Assembly (NCBI GenBank): GCA_028023455.1
Contig: JAQFVV010006650.1
Span: 115,185-179,184, forward strand
Source of the DNA: Epiperipatus broadwayi
Lineage: Eukaryota > Onychophora > Udeonychophora > Euonychophora > Peripatidae
DNA: 64,000 nt
Direction of reading: 5' to 3'
Shown: piece by piece, positions 14,463 to 25,669 of the stretch
Numbering within the stretch: position 1 is the first letter of the stretch
How the letters are laid out: the number at the start of each line of letters is the position of its first letter
Made by a program: the position numbers and the translations under genes
The notes under the pieces: generated by a model
Seen by the model: only the letters and a program-made list of their open reading frames with translations
The model's database searches: none
What the model was told of the DNA's origin: nothing

Positions 14463-15322
14463 CTATTACAATTGGTCATCAATGTTTAGGGCCTTCTTTC
14501 TTCATCTATTTATTTTCCATTACAATTGGCTTGATTCCTTATGATTCATTTATGAGGATGGAGTTCAACTGGAGAAATCATATTTCCATTACAATTGATG
14601 CCACAAACTTAGGGGTGTGGTTAACTGATAATTATTGTTGCAAAAGTTCATATGTTTATTTTCATTTGAGATCATTTAGATTATATACATTTCCATTACA
14701 ATTGTCATCCAATGTTTTGGGATTTTATTTTCTTAGTATATGTGTATGATATGCTATGTTTATATTATTTATGTTGGATGATATAATCATTCCATTACAA
14801 TTGGACAACCAACTGGGGCATGATATATATTGTCATGAACCTGAGATGAGAAGTCAGAATGAACTCAAGTCCCATTGGATTAAAAAAACTAATTCATTGA
14901 CTTTAGAATCTATTTTATTCCTGATTTAAATATACAATTATTGCAAAATTGACACCAAAAATGGAATCAAGTTGGAAATTTTCTTATTCAAGGATTCTTT
15001 ATATCAATCTGGAAGATTAATAGAAATGCCTGACAAAATAGATCTGAGATTGCAAATGGCTGACCCAAATGATTGGGGCTCATTATATTTTGGCCATAAA
15101 TGGCATGCAACATGGATAGCATGATAAGTTTATGAGATTATAATTACTACACAACCCATAATTTGAATTTGTTAGCTCCAAATTCACCGTTCCATTACAA
15201 TGGGCACACCAATGTGGGGCATGAAATAAGCTAATTAGGGCTTGAAATACACCACATACCTGAGAGCTGTGTAATATATCTATTGATATGAGATGTATAG
15301 TTTAAAGAAAGAAAAGCATTTT

Positions 15323-15418
<96 letters not shown>

Positions 15419-16335
15419 TTTTGGCTTATGTTTAGATGTTAATGGTGACTATTATTGCATTTGTTTTATGATGAGAAATAAATACAGTCATGAAACAGCT
15501 TGCTTTCAATTTAAAAATTATATTATTGGCAGTAAATTATACAATAATAATTTTGTCTATATTTGGAAAATTTAGGTTGTAGAAAATCTATAATTTTTAG
15601 GGTTGGGATGGATATTTTATTGTTGGAGTTTGTGTTGGTTCTGTTGCAAGTATTGATGTTGGATAGGGAATTTTTTTCATTGTCTTGAGGATGTGATGTA
15701 TTGATGCCACTTGTGACTGATTGATCTCATTCACTGTTCCAACCCAAATTGTGATGTTAGTTACTATTTATCATGAAGCAGTTAACAGAAGTCCTGCCAT
15801 GATTTTACCTCTAAGACTCCATAGTGAGTAAGGTATTGTTCTTTTTGATATATGTATAATATTTGCCTCTAAGACTCCCAAAGATGAGCAAGGTAATATT
15901 TTATAAATAATAGACCCTAAGACTTGGATGTAAGCAGGGCAGTACAATAGGGTTTGTAGGCAAATATTAGGGGTTGTAGTATCTTAGAGTGATTGAATTG
16001 GGGTGATCATATGAGTGTTCATGGAACATTGTATGCTTTAAGGGTAGTGATTGGATTATTTTATCCATATCAAAATTGTGAAATGCTAATCATTCTTTTG
16101 GCTGTCAGTATCTGTCAGATCTTTAGAGGAATGGATGAGTATATGACTTAAATATATAGCTCATTCTTGAGGGACTGTTGATAGTACAGTCCATTATAAT
16201 GCACTACCATCTTCTGAGTATGATTAATTAAAGTCTGTTGTTAGTTTTTTTTCTATTACAATTGACATACTATTGTAAAATCTTGGTTGTTTGGGAATTG
16301 TTAGTGATAGATATTCTATTGCAATTTGTGTGGCC
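14463..16335 (+). repeat. Cluster of CCATTACAATTGG motif repeats
   Basis: The core TTCCATTACAATTG or a one-base variant recurs at about 14463, 14516, 14585, 14692, 14791, 15191, 16252 and 16315. Several copies are followed within about 25 bp by CCAAC or CCACA and then by GGGGCAT or GGGGTG, so the repeated unit is longer than the core. Spacing is irregular, roughly 50-110 bp in the dense part. The cluster lies upstream of the coiled-coil frame at 16819. Similar motifs lie upstream of the related minus-strand frame at 62530. Possible roles are protein-binding or regulatory sites in an element leader; nothing in the sequence proves this. Confidence 0.65.
15326..15412. repeat. (TA)n array, about 43 units
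   Basis: A pure TA run lies in the region between the direct repeats. Confidence 0.95.
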
Positions 16336-16713
16336 AACTAAAGGGCTCATTTAAATGTTGACTGGGGGTGACAAGCAGATTATTATAAATGATGCAAATA
16401 ACTTAGGGGTTTCATAATTATGTTTAGTCATCATAAGTTTTATTAGACTTTGTTTATAGTTTGAACTATTTAAAATATTATGGAATAAGATTCTTTTTAT
16501 TATTATAATTATAATTGTGAGGAGAGGTATAATATTACATTTGCCATAGTGTCAATCAACATTTATTATTATTATTATAGACCAAAAGGGGCATATTTTT
16601 CCAAAATTAATGGTACATTAAATAGCTACAGTTATAATTAAAATTGAGGTGTTTGTGTTTTACTTGGATGTTCAATGGTTGTAGGATAGTTGCAGGAGGG
16701 GGATATGTCTTTA

Positions 16714-16724
16714 ATGATATTTTC

Positions 16725-16762
<38 letters not shown>

Positions 16763-16770
16763 AATATCAT
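16714..16770. repeat. Perfect hairpin with a TA array at its centre
   Basis: ATGATATTTTCTAT and its exact reverse complement ATAGAAAATATCAT flank a TA run. The hairpin lies about 50 bp upstream of the ATG at 16819. Confidence 0.85.
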
Positions 16771-16818
16771 ATATATGTATATATATATATACAATCCTTA
16801 TATTAAAGATATATAAAC

Positions 16819-17229
16819 ATGGAGAATATTAATGAAGTACCAAGTGGTCCTTATAATAGTTTGCAGGATCTCAGAAAGTTAATGGATGAATGGAAAGCTG
16901 ATGCTGATGAAAGGCAAGCTAGATTCAAGGCTGATGCTGATGAAAGGGAGACTAGATCAAAGGCTAATTTTCAAAAAGTGGAAATTGGTTTCCAAGAATT
17001 GAGAGCAGAAATGAAAGCTGATATCCATGAATTGAAATCAGAAATAAAAGCTAATTCTGCACAAATAAGAGCTAATTCTCAAAAAGTGGAAATTGGTTTC
17101 CAAGAATTAAGAGCAAAAATAAAACATTGTTTCTGGAAATCGAATGCTATTTTTCAAGAGTTAAAAGTTACAATAAAAACTAGCACGGATGAAGTGAGTA
17201 TTATAGTAAAAGATAGCTTGTTAAAATAA
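16819..17229 (+). CDS. Gag-like coiled-coil protein fragment of a retroelement (unclassified)
   Basis: This is a 136-residue frame starting MENINEVPSG. From about residue 20 it is highly charged and heptad-like, with internal repetition: ADADER occurs twice near residues 28-42, and KVEIGFQELRA occurs twice (about residues 54 and 90) with Lys/Glu-rich helix between. Such N-terminal coiled coils are common in gag-like proteins of invertebrate LTR elements, which oligomerise around element RNA; that function is inferred from type, not shown. The start codon is supported because the related minus-strand copy at 62530 aligns codon for codon from its own ATG. The frame ends at TAA 17227-17229, but coding character continues at once in another frame (KISTESTT...), so an indel in an A-run probably broke a longer protein. 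Confidence 0.55.
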   Translation: MENINEVPSGPYNSLQDLRKLMDEWKADADERQARFKADADERETRSKANFQKVEIGFQELRAEMKADIHELKSEIKANSAQIRANSQKVEIGFQELRAKIKHCFWKSNAIFQELKVTIKTSTDEVSIIVKDSLLK

Positions 17230-17231
17230 GT

Positions 17232-18317
17232 ACAGAATCAACAACAGTGATAAATGAAAATATTGAACTGGAAGATAGTATTTTTAAAACAAATAACCTT
17301 GGTATAGAAAAAGGCGCTTTAGAAGTTTATTGATGTTATTGTTATGAAACACATAGTGTTCAGTATAGGAACTCCAGTGATAGAGAAAGACTTGTGGCTG
17401 ATAAAAACACAATATTACTTCCTGAAAATAAATTTTATGTGGAAAATGTATTTTATGAACAAAGTGTCATGATAGGTCAAAAATAGTTTGTCAAATTATT
17501 TTTGAACAACGATTTTAAAAATAGTAATCAAAGTTATGATCAGCAATTGTTGTGTATGAAACTTCATAGGAGATTTACAGATCATGTATATGCCTAAAAC
17601 TTGAATACAGGAAATTATTACTATTATAATAAACCACTTGGAAGGCAAAACTTAATATATAAATGTAAAATGCATGCAAAGTGTTCAGTATATAGTAACA
17701 TGAATGTTAATTTCAAAAACGTTTGTCTGGATATGATAAATTATTTTAATCATAAAGAACAGTGTCATGGTAATTTTGTGTGGTACCAAGAAAGCATATT
17801 TTTAGATATAAGAGAGCATGAATATTTGAGTGGGAATTTGTACCATTGTTACAATAGAAGTGACTTATTTTACAAGTATCCCAACAGGACAAATTTAGCA
17901 AGATATATCTCATTGAAGTTTCAGAGGAATGAAAAGAAAGAGACACCTAAAGAGAATTTTCTTTATGAAAATTATAATAGAAGGATGAAGATAAGCAAAG
18001 CCAAAGTAAAACTTAAATTTAAAAGTAAGGAGAAAATCAAAGTGGATGTTCTTAGAGAGAATATTGATAGTGAGAGAGATGTGGGAAAAGTAAAGGTGAA
18101 ACTTAAGTATATAAAGCAAAAGAAACTTAAGAAAAATCTAGATAAAAAGAAGAATATCAGAAAGGCTAAAGTGAAATTTAAAGAACTATGTTCAAAGAAA
18201 ATTAATAATCTATATTTAGAAAAGTCCTTGGCCAATATCTTGTGTATGATAAATAATATGATGGCCTTGAATTATATTAGATATTTTGAGGATATTTATT
18301 TAATGAGTGTTATGTAA
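17232..18317 (+). pseudogene. Continuation of the gag-like frame, with three stops; lysine-rich C-terminus
   Basis: One reading frame (ACA at 17232 onward) reads through to the stop at 18315-18317, interrupted by TGA near 17331, TAG near 17487 and TAA at 17595-17597. The longest open part is 238 codons from a TTG at 17601; its first ATG is at 17670. That part is rich in Tyr, Asn and Cys/His at its start (KCKMHAKC) and then becomes strongly basic. Three related segments about 29 residues apart (KAKVKLKFK, KVKVKLKYI, KAKVKFKEL) form an internal repeat. Near the first stop a short C.C...H string resembles a damaged zinc knuckle, but it does not fit the usual spacing. I recognise no family. No protease, integrase or polymerase follows before the second direct repeat at 18511. 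Confidence 0.45.
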
Positions 18318-18496
18318 ATTTTGTACAGATAATTTGAAAGTGTAAATATGTTTGTTTTTAATATTCTTAAATTGATAGTATATTAATTGTTACTTAGCCC
18401 ATATTTAATGTAAATTATTGTAAATAATTGAGGGGATTATAGGAGTTATTGAGAAGCAAATTATACCCTCATATATATATAAAGACATTTTTTTTC

Positions 18497-18512
18497 CAGT
18501 AAGAGGGTAATG
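18497..18512 (+). promoter_or_regulatory. Short purine run before direct repeat copy 2 (possible polypurine tract)
   Basis: AGTAAGAGGGTAA lies directly before the TG that opens the second long direct repeat. In LTR retrotransposons a polypurine tract sits at exactly this place and primes plus-strand DNA. The run is short and interrupted by T, so this is only suggestive. Confidence 0.3.
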
Positions 18513-19264
18513 TACAGGATCAAAATCCATCCTTTTTTTTTTTGAAGTTTTGAGTATAGTTTTAAAAAATGTCTTTAATATAGCTATACTTAGGGATTCA
18601 TAGATGAGTTGTTAGTTTATTGTTATGAATTGTTTTATTATTATTTAGTTCAGGTTTATTTATTTATTATAATATACTTTGTTTTAAGATGTATAATTGT
18701 GATGGCAATATACATGTATATAATTACGAGTGTGTGTTTATTATATATATATTAACTATAATATTTAAATTATCAATTCTAATTGAATTGTATTTTTGTT
18801 TTAAAAAAATCTTTTAATATGTTATATTATTGTTATGGTTATTTATCTGTATATTTACTTAATAAATTGTCTTTTTTTTTTTTTTTTTTGCGATATAATA
18901 TTTTTTGTTTTATTTTTGTTATTAAAATATTTAAACTGCTAAACAATGCTGTTGGAGATATTAAAATCAGCATGTATAACGAGGGATTGTGAGCTTAAAA
19001 AAAACCTATTGTTAGTAGTTAACTAACTAACTTGCTAAGAAGAAGGATAACTGTTGTCGGTCATTTTCCAAAAAAAATATTATTTAAAATTTGATTACAA
19101 AACTTATAGTATAAAGGATAAATACTAAAAATGGCTGTTTGATTTAACATTATCATTGTAGGGCTTTTATGCATCCTCTCTATATAGCCAATACATATAT
19201 CACCATTGGAATCTTGTAGAACATGAAATCAAAAATAAATCGATGGTCAGCAATATATATATAT

Positions 19265-19366
19265 CAATATTCACCAGAATAAAAACTACAAAATTTTAAA
19301 AAATGACTGTATAAAATTAAATATTAGAATTCTTTGCTATTGTAGTTTTTATTCTGGTGAATATTG
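19265..19366. mobile_element. 102 bp miniature inverted-repeat element
   Basis: The outer 26 bp on each side (beginning CAATATTCACCAG) are perfect reverse complements, separated by a spacer of about 50 bp. The segment is absent from direct repeat copy 1, so it entered copy 2 alone or together with the adjacent PLE pair. No target-site duplication is evident. Confidence 0.7.
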
Positions 19367-19429
19367 TTATTATAAATATATTATTTGATATTATAATAAA
19401 TTGTTTTTCTCTTCACTAGTAAAATTGTA

Positions 19430-19960
19430 ATTATAAGTATGCGACTTTTTTTTTCACATTAAATAGTGAAGCTATAATTATACTCTAATTTATAATAGCT
19501 TTGCTAAGCGCGTTCGAGATTTCATGTTTGAATATTATAAAACATAGCTTTGTAACTAACGATTGTTATGATTATGCAAATGCGTTTGAATTTTTAATTA
19601 GTCCATTGTTTAGAGAGAGCAAAACATGTCTCTATTCTATTAATGGCATTAATGTAATTTGCTATATAGAAAGCTTCTTTAACTTTTCTTTTGGCATCAT
19701 TTTTTTCTGTACAAATTATTTGGGCAGAACTAGGTTCAAATACATGGCCTGTAGCTGCTTGGTGGTCCCAGAATACTGATGATTCTTCATTTTTATTTTT
19801 GACCCTATTGTAGACATACCTATGTTGATAAATTCTTGTGTTCAGGTTAGCCCAAGTTTCACCATAATATGATGCATGGCAGCCTAATTGACGGCATGCC
19901 ATTTTATAGACCACATGAGGGGCTTGATCTCTATCTGTTTTATCTTTAGCATTATTTATT
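19430..19960 (-). mobile_element. 5'-truncated Penelope-like element, left arm of a head-to-head pair
   Basis: The arm contains the GIY-YIG coding part and the 3' untranslated end (GTCGCATACTTATAATT outermost). It is the reverse complement of 19995-20523, with only a spacer of about 34 bp between the arms. Truncated PLE copies joined in inverted orientation are a known arrangement for this class. Confidence 0.75.
19594..19914 (-). pseudogene. GIY-YIG endonuclease domain of a Penelope-like element (left arm)
   Basis: This 106-residue open frame has the PLE-type order: a cysteine pair (MACRQLGC), the YYGET segment corresponding to YIG-E(T/S), then LNTRIYQH with the conserved Arg and a His two residues after a polar residue, and a downstream DHQAATGHVF. 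In PLEs this domain follows the reverse transcriptase and nicks target DNA for insertion. The N-terminal GIY strand and the whole polymerase are missing, so this is a 5'-truncated fossil. Upstream it runs to the spacer shared with the right-arm copy (19992-20237). It keeps the frame through DHQAATGH, whereas the right arm has lost one base there. Confidence 0.75.
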
Positions 19961-19991
19961 TAGTTTCAGAACACCTCCCAACACTAACCAG

Positions 19992-20237
19992 ATGATAAAT
20001 AATGCAAAAGATAAAACATATAGAGATCAAGCCACTCATGTGATCCATAAAATGGCATGCCCTCAATTAGGCTGTCATGCATCACATTATGGTGAAAGTC
20101 GGGCTAACCTGAACACAAGAATTCATCAACATAGGTATGTCTACAATAGGGTCAAAAATAAAAATGAAGGCTCACCAGTATTCTGGGACCATCAGCAGCT
20201 ACAGGCCATGTATTTGAACCTAGTTCTGCCCAAATAA
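19992..20237 (+). pseudogene. GIY-YIG endonuclease domain of a Penelope-like element (right arm, frameshifted)
   Basis: This is the same domain as the left arm in mirror orientation: MACPQLGC, then HYGES, then LNTRIHQH and VFWDH. Near 20190 it reads GACCATCAGCAG where the left arm reads GACCACCAAGCAG. One A is lost, so the frame shifts and ends early at about 20237; the downstream residues seen in the left arm are present here in another frame. It is non-functional as read. The two arms differ at scattered bases, so the pair is not brand new. Confidence 0.75.
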
Positions 20238-20523
20238 TTTGTACAGAAAAAAATGATGACAAAAGAAAAGTTAAAGCTTTCTATATAGCAAATGCCATTA
20301 ATGTCATTAATAGAAGAGAGGCATGTTTTGCTCTCTCTAAACAATGGACTAATTAAAAATTCAAACGCAATTGCATAATCATAACAATCGTTAGTTACAA
20401 AGCTATGAGTATGAGATTCAAACATAAAATCTCCAAAGCCCTTAGCAAAGCTATTATAAATTAGAGTAAAACTATAGCTTCCCTATTTCATGCGAAAAAA
20501 AAAGTCGCATACTTATAATTATT
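19995..20523 (+). mobile_element. 5'-truncated Penelope-like element, right arm of a head-to-head pair
   Basis: This is the inverted partner of 19430-19960. It ends with the 3' string GTCGCATACTTATAATT and then passes into a tandem duplication (20517-20604) that includes the junction with the surrounding repeat. Confidence 0.75.
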
Positions 20524-20604
20524 TGATATTATATATATATTAGTTTTGTTTTAATAATATAATTATTTGATATTATATATATATTAGTTTTGTTTTAATA
20601 ATAT
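20517..20604. repeat. Two perfect 44 bp tandem units across the PLE insertion junction
   Basis: Each unit joins AATTATTTGATATTATATAT (PLE end side) to TAGTTTTGTTTTAATAATAT. The latter is host-side sequence, present once at about 11218 in direct repeat copy 1. The duplication therefore formed during or after insertion. Confidence 0.85.
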
Positions 20605-22200
20605 GAATAAATCATATTATGCCTATGGAATATCTTCTCAGTTTAAAATATAATTTAACTTAAAAGAATAGTAGTCAAACATCATGGAGACAATTGGAAA
20701 CGCCTCTACAGATTTAATATGTACATATTACCACCTTTTTGAGCTGTTTTAGGAGGAATAAATATTTCAAGTGCTGGAAATAACTGACTGTTTTAGAAAG
20801 CATTGGACATTAATGGTAACTTTAAATGTACTTTTTTTTTTATTGTCTATTTTATTCCAAAAGACATTTAATTGTAGTTTTATAAAGTATATGCAAGTGA
20901 AACATTTAAAAAATCAATTGTAATTTTTTTTTATTACTGTTATTTAAGGGTTAAAAATCTTTAAAAAAAGGATAATAGTCAATTTTATATATAATCGTTT
21001 ATTTATATTAACACCGTTTTACAGTTTAAATTACACAATTGTGATGTAAGTATGAGTATGTATAATATACATTTTTTTAGCCTTATTTAATTCGCATTTA
21101 CATACCGGTGTACTAAATAGTGAGTGTCATTTATCAGTTTAAACGGAACAGTAATAAAGTATATTTCTTTGTATTGGAATTGAAAAAACATACAAATTTA
21201 TAGAATTAACATTTATAAATAATATTCCTGTTCAATAATTATCTTACTTTGTTAATTCTTACTTTCACAATCTGATTGAATTTATTCACGTCCACTAATT
21301 ACTAAAGTTAAAGAGTATTTAATATTCCAAACTTGTGCGTATTATATCTTTGTGCTAATATTTCATATGCTAGTTCTTATTTATATTTCAGTCGATTGAT
21401 TTTAAATTTATCTGTTGGTTCAAACATTACTTATTATTTTTTGAAGTTAAAATTATGGTTATCACTTTAATCAACTTTTGTAAAGTTTATCTTGATATTA
21501 TTAGTTGTAAAATAGCCTTAGTATGTCAGGACTTATTTATTATAATTATTACTATTATTATTGTGCCAAATGGAGTAAATAGATTTCCCATTTGTATTGC
21601 AATTGTTCATGAGTTGATATTACTTCTGTTGACAGTGATTGTAATCACATATTTTTAGATACTTATTGTTGTTGCCTTTCCAGGGAGCTTATCCATATAT
21701 ATTTTATTGATGCGCTGAGATAAATGTCCAGGTATCAACTTTTGCCTCAAATGTAGGTGTTAATTTGGAAGCCACTTTATTTATGATATATTTATGATAG
21801 TTGCACCATGGAGTCTTATTTTTGGATCTATCACTTATGATAATTTAATTAAAACAGAATTTTTTACCATAGTGAGTAAGGTTGCATGTATTTAAATATG
21901 TAATATCAAGTTGAGTTTTTTTGAAGGATGTGATTCCTTTAAAATGCTTAGTTATACTAGTGCCTTAAATATAAGAATGTCTGTACTTTGTGATATCATG
22001 ATTTGTAATCATTCACAAACTAATCAACACTTTTATAATTGCAAATGTATAAATTTTAAAGCATATGACTAGTTGGTATAATCCACACATGTTACATATA
22101 TCATGATCATTTAGAATTTATCCAATGGAAGTGTCAATCACTTAATTCTTGTAAAATGTTTATTTAAATAATTTAAAGTATGTGGACATTAAATTAATAA

Positions 22201-22202
<2 letters not shown>

Positions 22203-22275
<73 letters not shown>

Positions 22276-22288
22276 GTGTGTGTGTATG
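22203..22288. repeat. TA/CA compound array with inverted CA-TG parts
   Basis: A TA run, ACACACACAT, a second TA run and then TGTGTGTGTG form a hairpin-capable microsatellite. It sits where copy 1 has the pure 13830-13956 TA array. Confidence 0.85.
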
Positions 22289-22707
22289 TGTGTGTATTTA
22301 TGCCATTACACAAATCCAAAATTTGCAAGTTTGAAATAAAATTATATTATTTGTTTATATAAAAGAATGATTTTTATTTTATTTGAGATTTCTTAATTTA
22401 TTTATTTATTTATTTTTTCTTTATTTTTACTACATCAATTCCAAGCCAGCAAAAACAAAAGTGTTAAAATTATAGTAATGTCAATTGAATAAGTATAGTT
22501 TGGTTTCAATAAAATTCATTTTCTTCCAAATTATATTTGGTATATATTTACTTGTAAATAAAGTTAACCCTGAGATTTCATTGATAATACATTACAGTCA
22601 ATGCTTTATATTATCAGTAAGTTTATTTGTATAGCTAGCTGAAATAACATCATACTTATTTAGTTAATGAATATATATATATAGATAGGTTATACCATAT
22701 TTATTTA

Positions 22708-22878
22708 ATAAGTGAAATAGTGCCTAAAGCTAATCTGGGATAATGATGTAATTAGTTTCCAACCAGTAACCACCTAAACATTCACAGTAAATATAGCAAC
22801 CAATATTTCTAACTGCTGTCAAGGCAACCTTCACACCTTTTAATAGCAAGAATGGAAATCCATTCTTACTAATGGTCC

Positions 22879-22976
<98 letters not shown>

Positions 22977-23672
22977 ATATATATATATATATATATATAT
23001 TTTATATGGACACTTAAAGATTGCAACTTGACTACAGAGTATGAAATATTGTTACAATGAAGTTTAAATAAACCTTTTTAAACATGAAATAAACATGTCA
23101 CTATAATGCAGACTAATAAATAGATCTAAAACATTACTTAATGCAATACTTTTAAATTGCCCATGTATTATTTAGAAATAATATGCAAAATAGTGCCTAA
23201 AGCTAATCTGGGATAATGATGTAATTAGTTTCCAACCAGTAACCACCTAAACATTCACAGTAAATATAGCAACCAATATTTCTAACTGCTGACAAGGCAA
23301 CCTTTATACCTTTTAATAGCAAGAATTAGCTTTAGACACTATTTTGCTTATTATTTCTAAATAATGATGGGCAATTTAAAAGTATTGCATTAAGTAATGT
23401 TTTAGATGACTATTTATTAGTCTGCATTATAGTGACATGTTTATTTTATGTTTAAAGAGGTTTATTTAAACTTCATTGTAACAATATTTCATACTCTGTA
23501 GTCAAGTTGCAATTTTTAAGTGTCCATATATATATATTCAATGGACCATTAGTAAGAATGGATTTCCATTCTTGCTATTAAAAGGTGTGAAGGTTGCCTT
23601 GACAGCAGTTAGAAATATTGGTTGCTATATTTACTGTGAATATTTACGTGGTTACTGGTTGGAAACTAATTA
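22708..23672. mobile_element. ~965 bp palindromic insertion with 12 bp target-site duplication
   Basis: The insert is bounded on both sides by CATATTTATTTA (22696-22707 and 23673-23684), which occurs once at the empty site in copy 1 (near 14450). Inside, a unit beginning AATAGTGCCTAAAGCTAATC occurs at 22717, again directly at about 23191, and then in reverse from about 23330 to the right end. The unit also holds ATGGACCATT-type arms around a TA array. No open frame encodes anything recognisable. The 'full direct, partial direct, inverted' order matches the insertion at 12.2-13.16 kb, although the sequences are unrelated. Confidence 0.8.
22884..23001. repeat. (TA)n array with one AAAAA interruption
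   Basis: This long TA run lies inside the palindromic insertion. In the inverted half the corresponding place (about 23527-23538) holds only a short TA run, so the array expanded on one side only. Confidence 0.95.
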
Positions 23673-23680
23673 CATATTTA

Positions 23681-24575
<895 letters not shown>

Positions 24576-24667
<92 letters not shown>
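24576..24667. repeat. (TA)n array that ends direct repeat copy 2
   Basis: A TA run of about 45 units begins exactly where similarity to copy 1 stops. Confidence 0.95.
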
Positions 24668-24669
<2 letters not shown>

Positions 24670-25140
24670 TGATGCAATTTGTAGACAATTGCATGAACCC
24701 AAACAAAAAAAAAGATTGTATAAATCTATAAATGCTTTTATTAAATAATAATAATGATACTTCTCACATTTTTTATTTTACTTTTCTCTAAATATTTTTT
24801 TAAATATTGCAAATGTTAATTAATTGATAACATTTTCATTTCGATTAATTTATAATTTAAACAAAAATAAAATACAATTGTAAGATAATGAATCTCATTT
24901 TTCATTGTCAAGCTGGTATTATTTAATTTATTTGATCATTAATTTGTAATGAAAGCTTTTTAAGTTTTATTATTAAAGACATTTCATTTAAAAAAAAAAA
25001 AAACATTTCATTTTACTTTTCTGTATTAGTTTAATTAATCTCTAATTAATATTATTTTTAAAAAGAATCTTCTAGTATTCAGAAAACTTTTAATTGTAAT
25101 GAATTGCTTAATCACTAATTTTATTCATCTCAGTTCTCAG

Positions 25141-25141
<1 letters not shown>

Positions 25142-25224
<83 letters not shown>
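25142..25224. repeat. (TA)n array, about 41 units
   Basis: A pure TA run lies in otherwise featureless sequence upstream of the PLE fossil at 25441. Confidence 0.95.
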
Positions 25225-25228
<4 letters not shown>

Positions 25229-25440
25229 AAAAAAAAATCCAAATATGTTGTACATTTTATGATGCCTTTCATCAACAACAGGTTGAGATGGGTGATTGTT
25301 ATTGATATTGGGATTTTCTAAATGTTGAATGATTTTAATGATTATATGTGTATATAAATTCGTAATATTATTTCCATGAGATTCTGTGCAGTTAAAATTG
25401 ATTTAATAAAAAAAAATATTCAAAATTAGATAATAAAAAA

Positions 25441-25668
25441 ATGGATATACAAATTGTTCAATCTAAATTAATGAAAAATATATTTAAAGATAAATGCAAT
25501 ATTTCATTTTGTGTTCCTCCCAATGTAAATAGATTAATCAATAATTATAAGAGTGTTATATCTAAAATGCAAAGAAGTAATATAATTTTTAGATTATATG
25601 TGATTGCAAAAAAATCATATATCAAGGAATCACGATGGGCTCTGGATAAAAGGATAAAAGAACATTAA
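25441..25668 (+). pseudogene. Degenerate Penelope-like linker and GIY-YIG start
   Basis: The 75-residue frame holds CNISFCVPPNVNRLINNYK. This matches the linker that precedes the endonuclease in the 35 kb element (APPTLNKLI and CTPTLNKLLNN there). It is followed by SYIKESRWALDKRIKEH, corresponding to GYIGESRCIFEKKTKEH of that element. The YIG glycine is replaced (YIK) and the zinc-site cysteines are gone (YVIAKKSY), so it cannot be a working nuclease. Both the reverse transcriptase and a clear C-terminus are missing. PLE origin is inferred from this internal comparison. Confidence 0.55.
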
Positions 25669-25669
25669 T

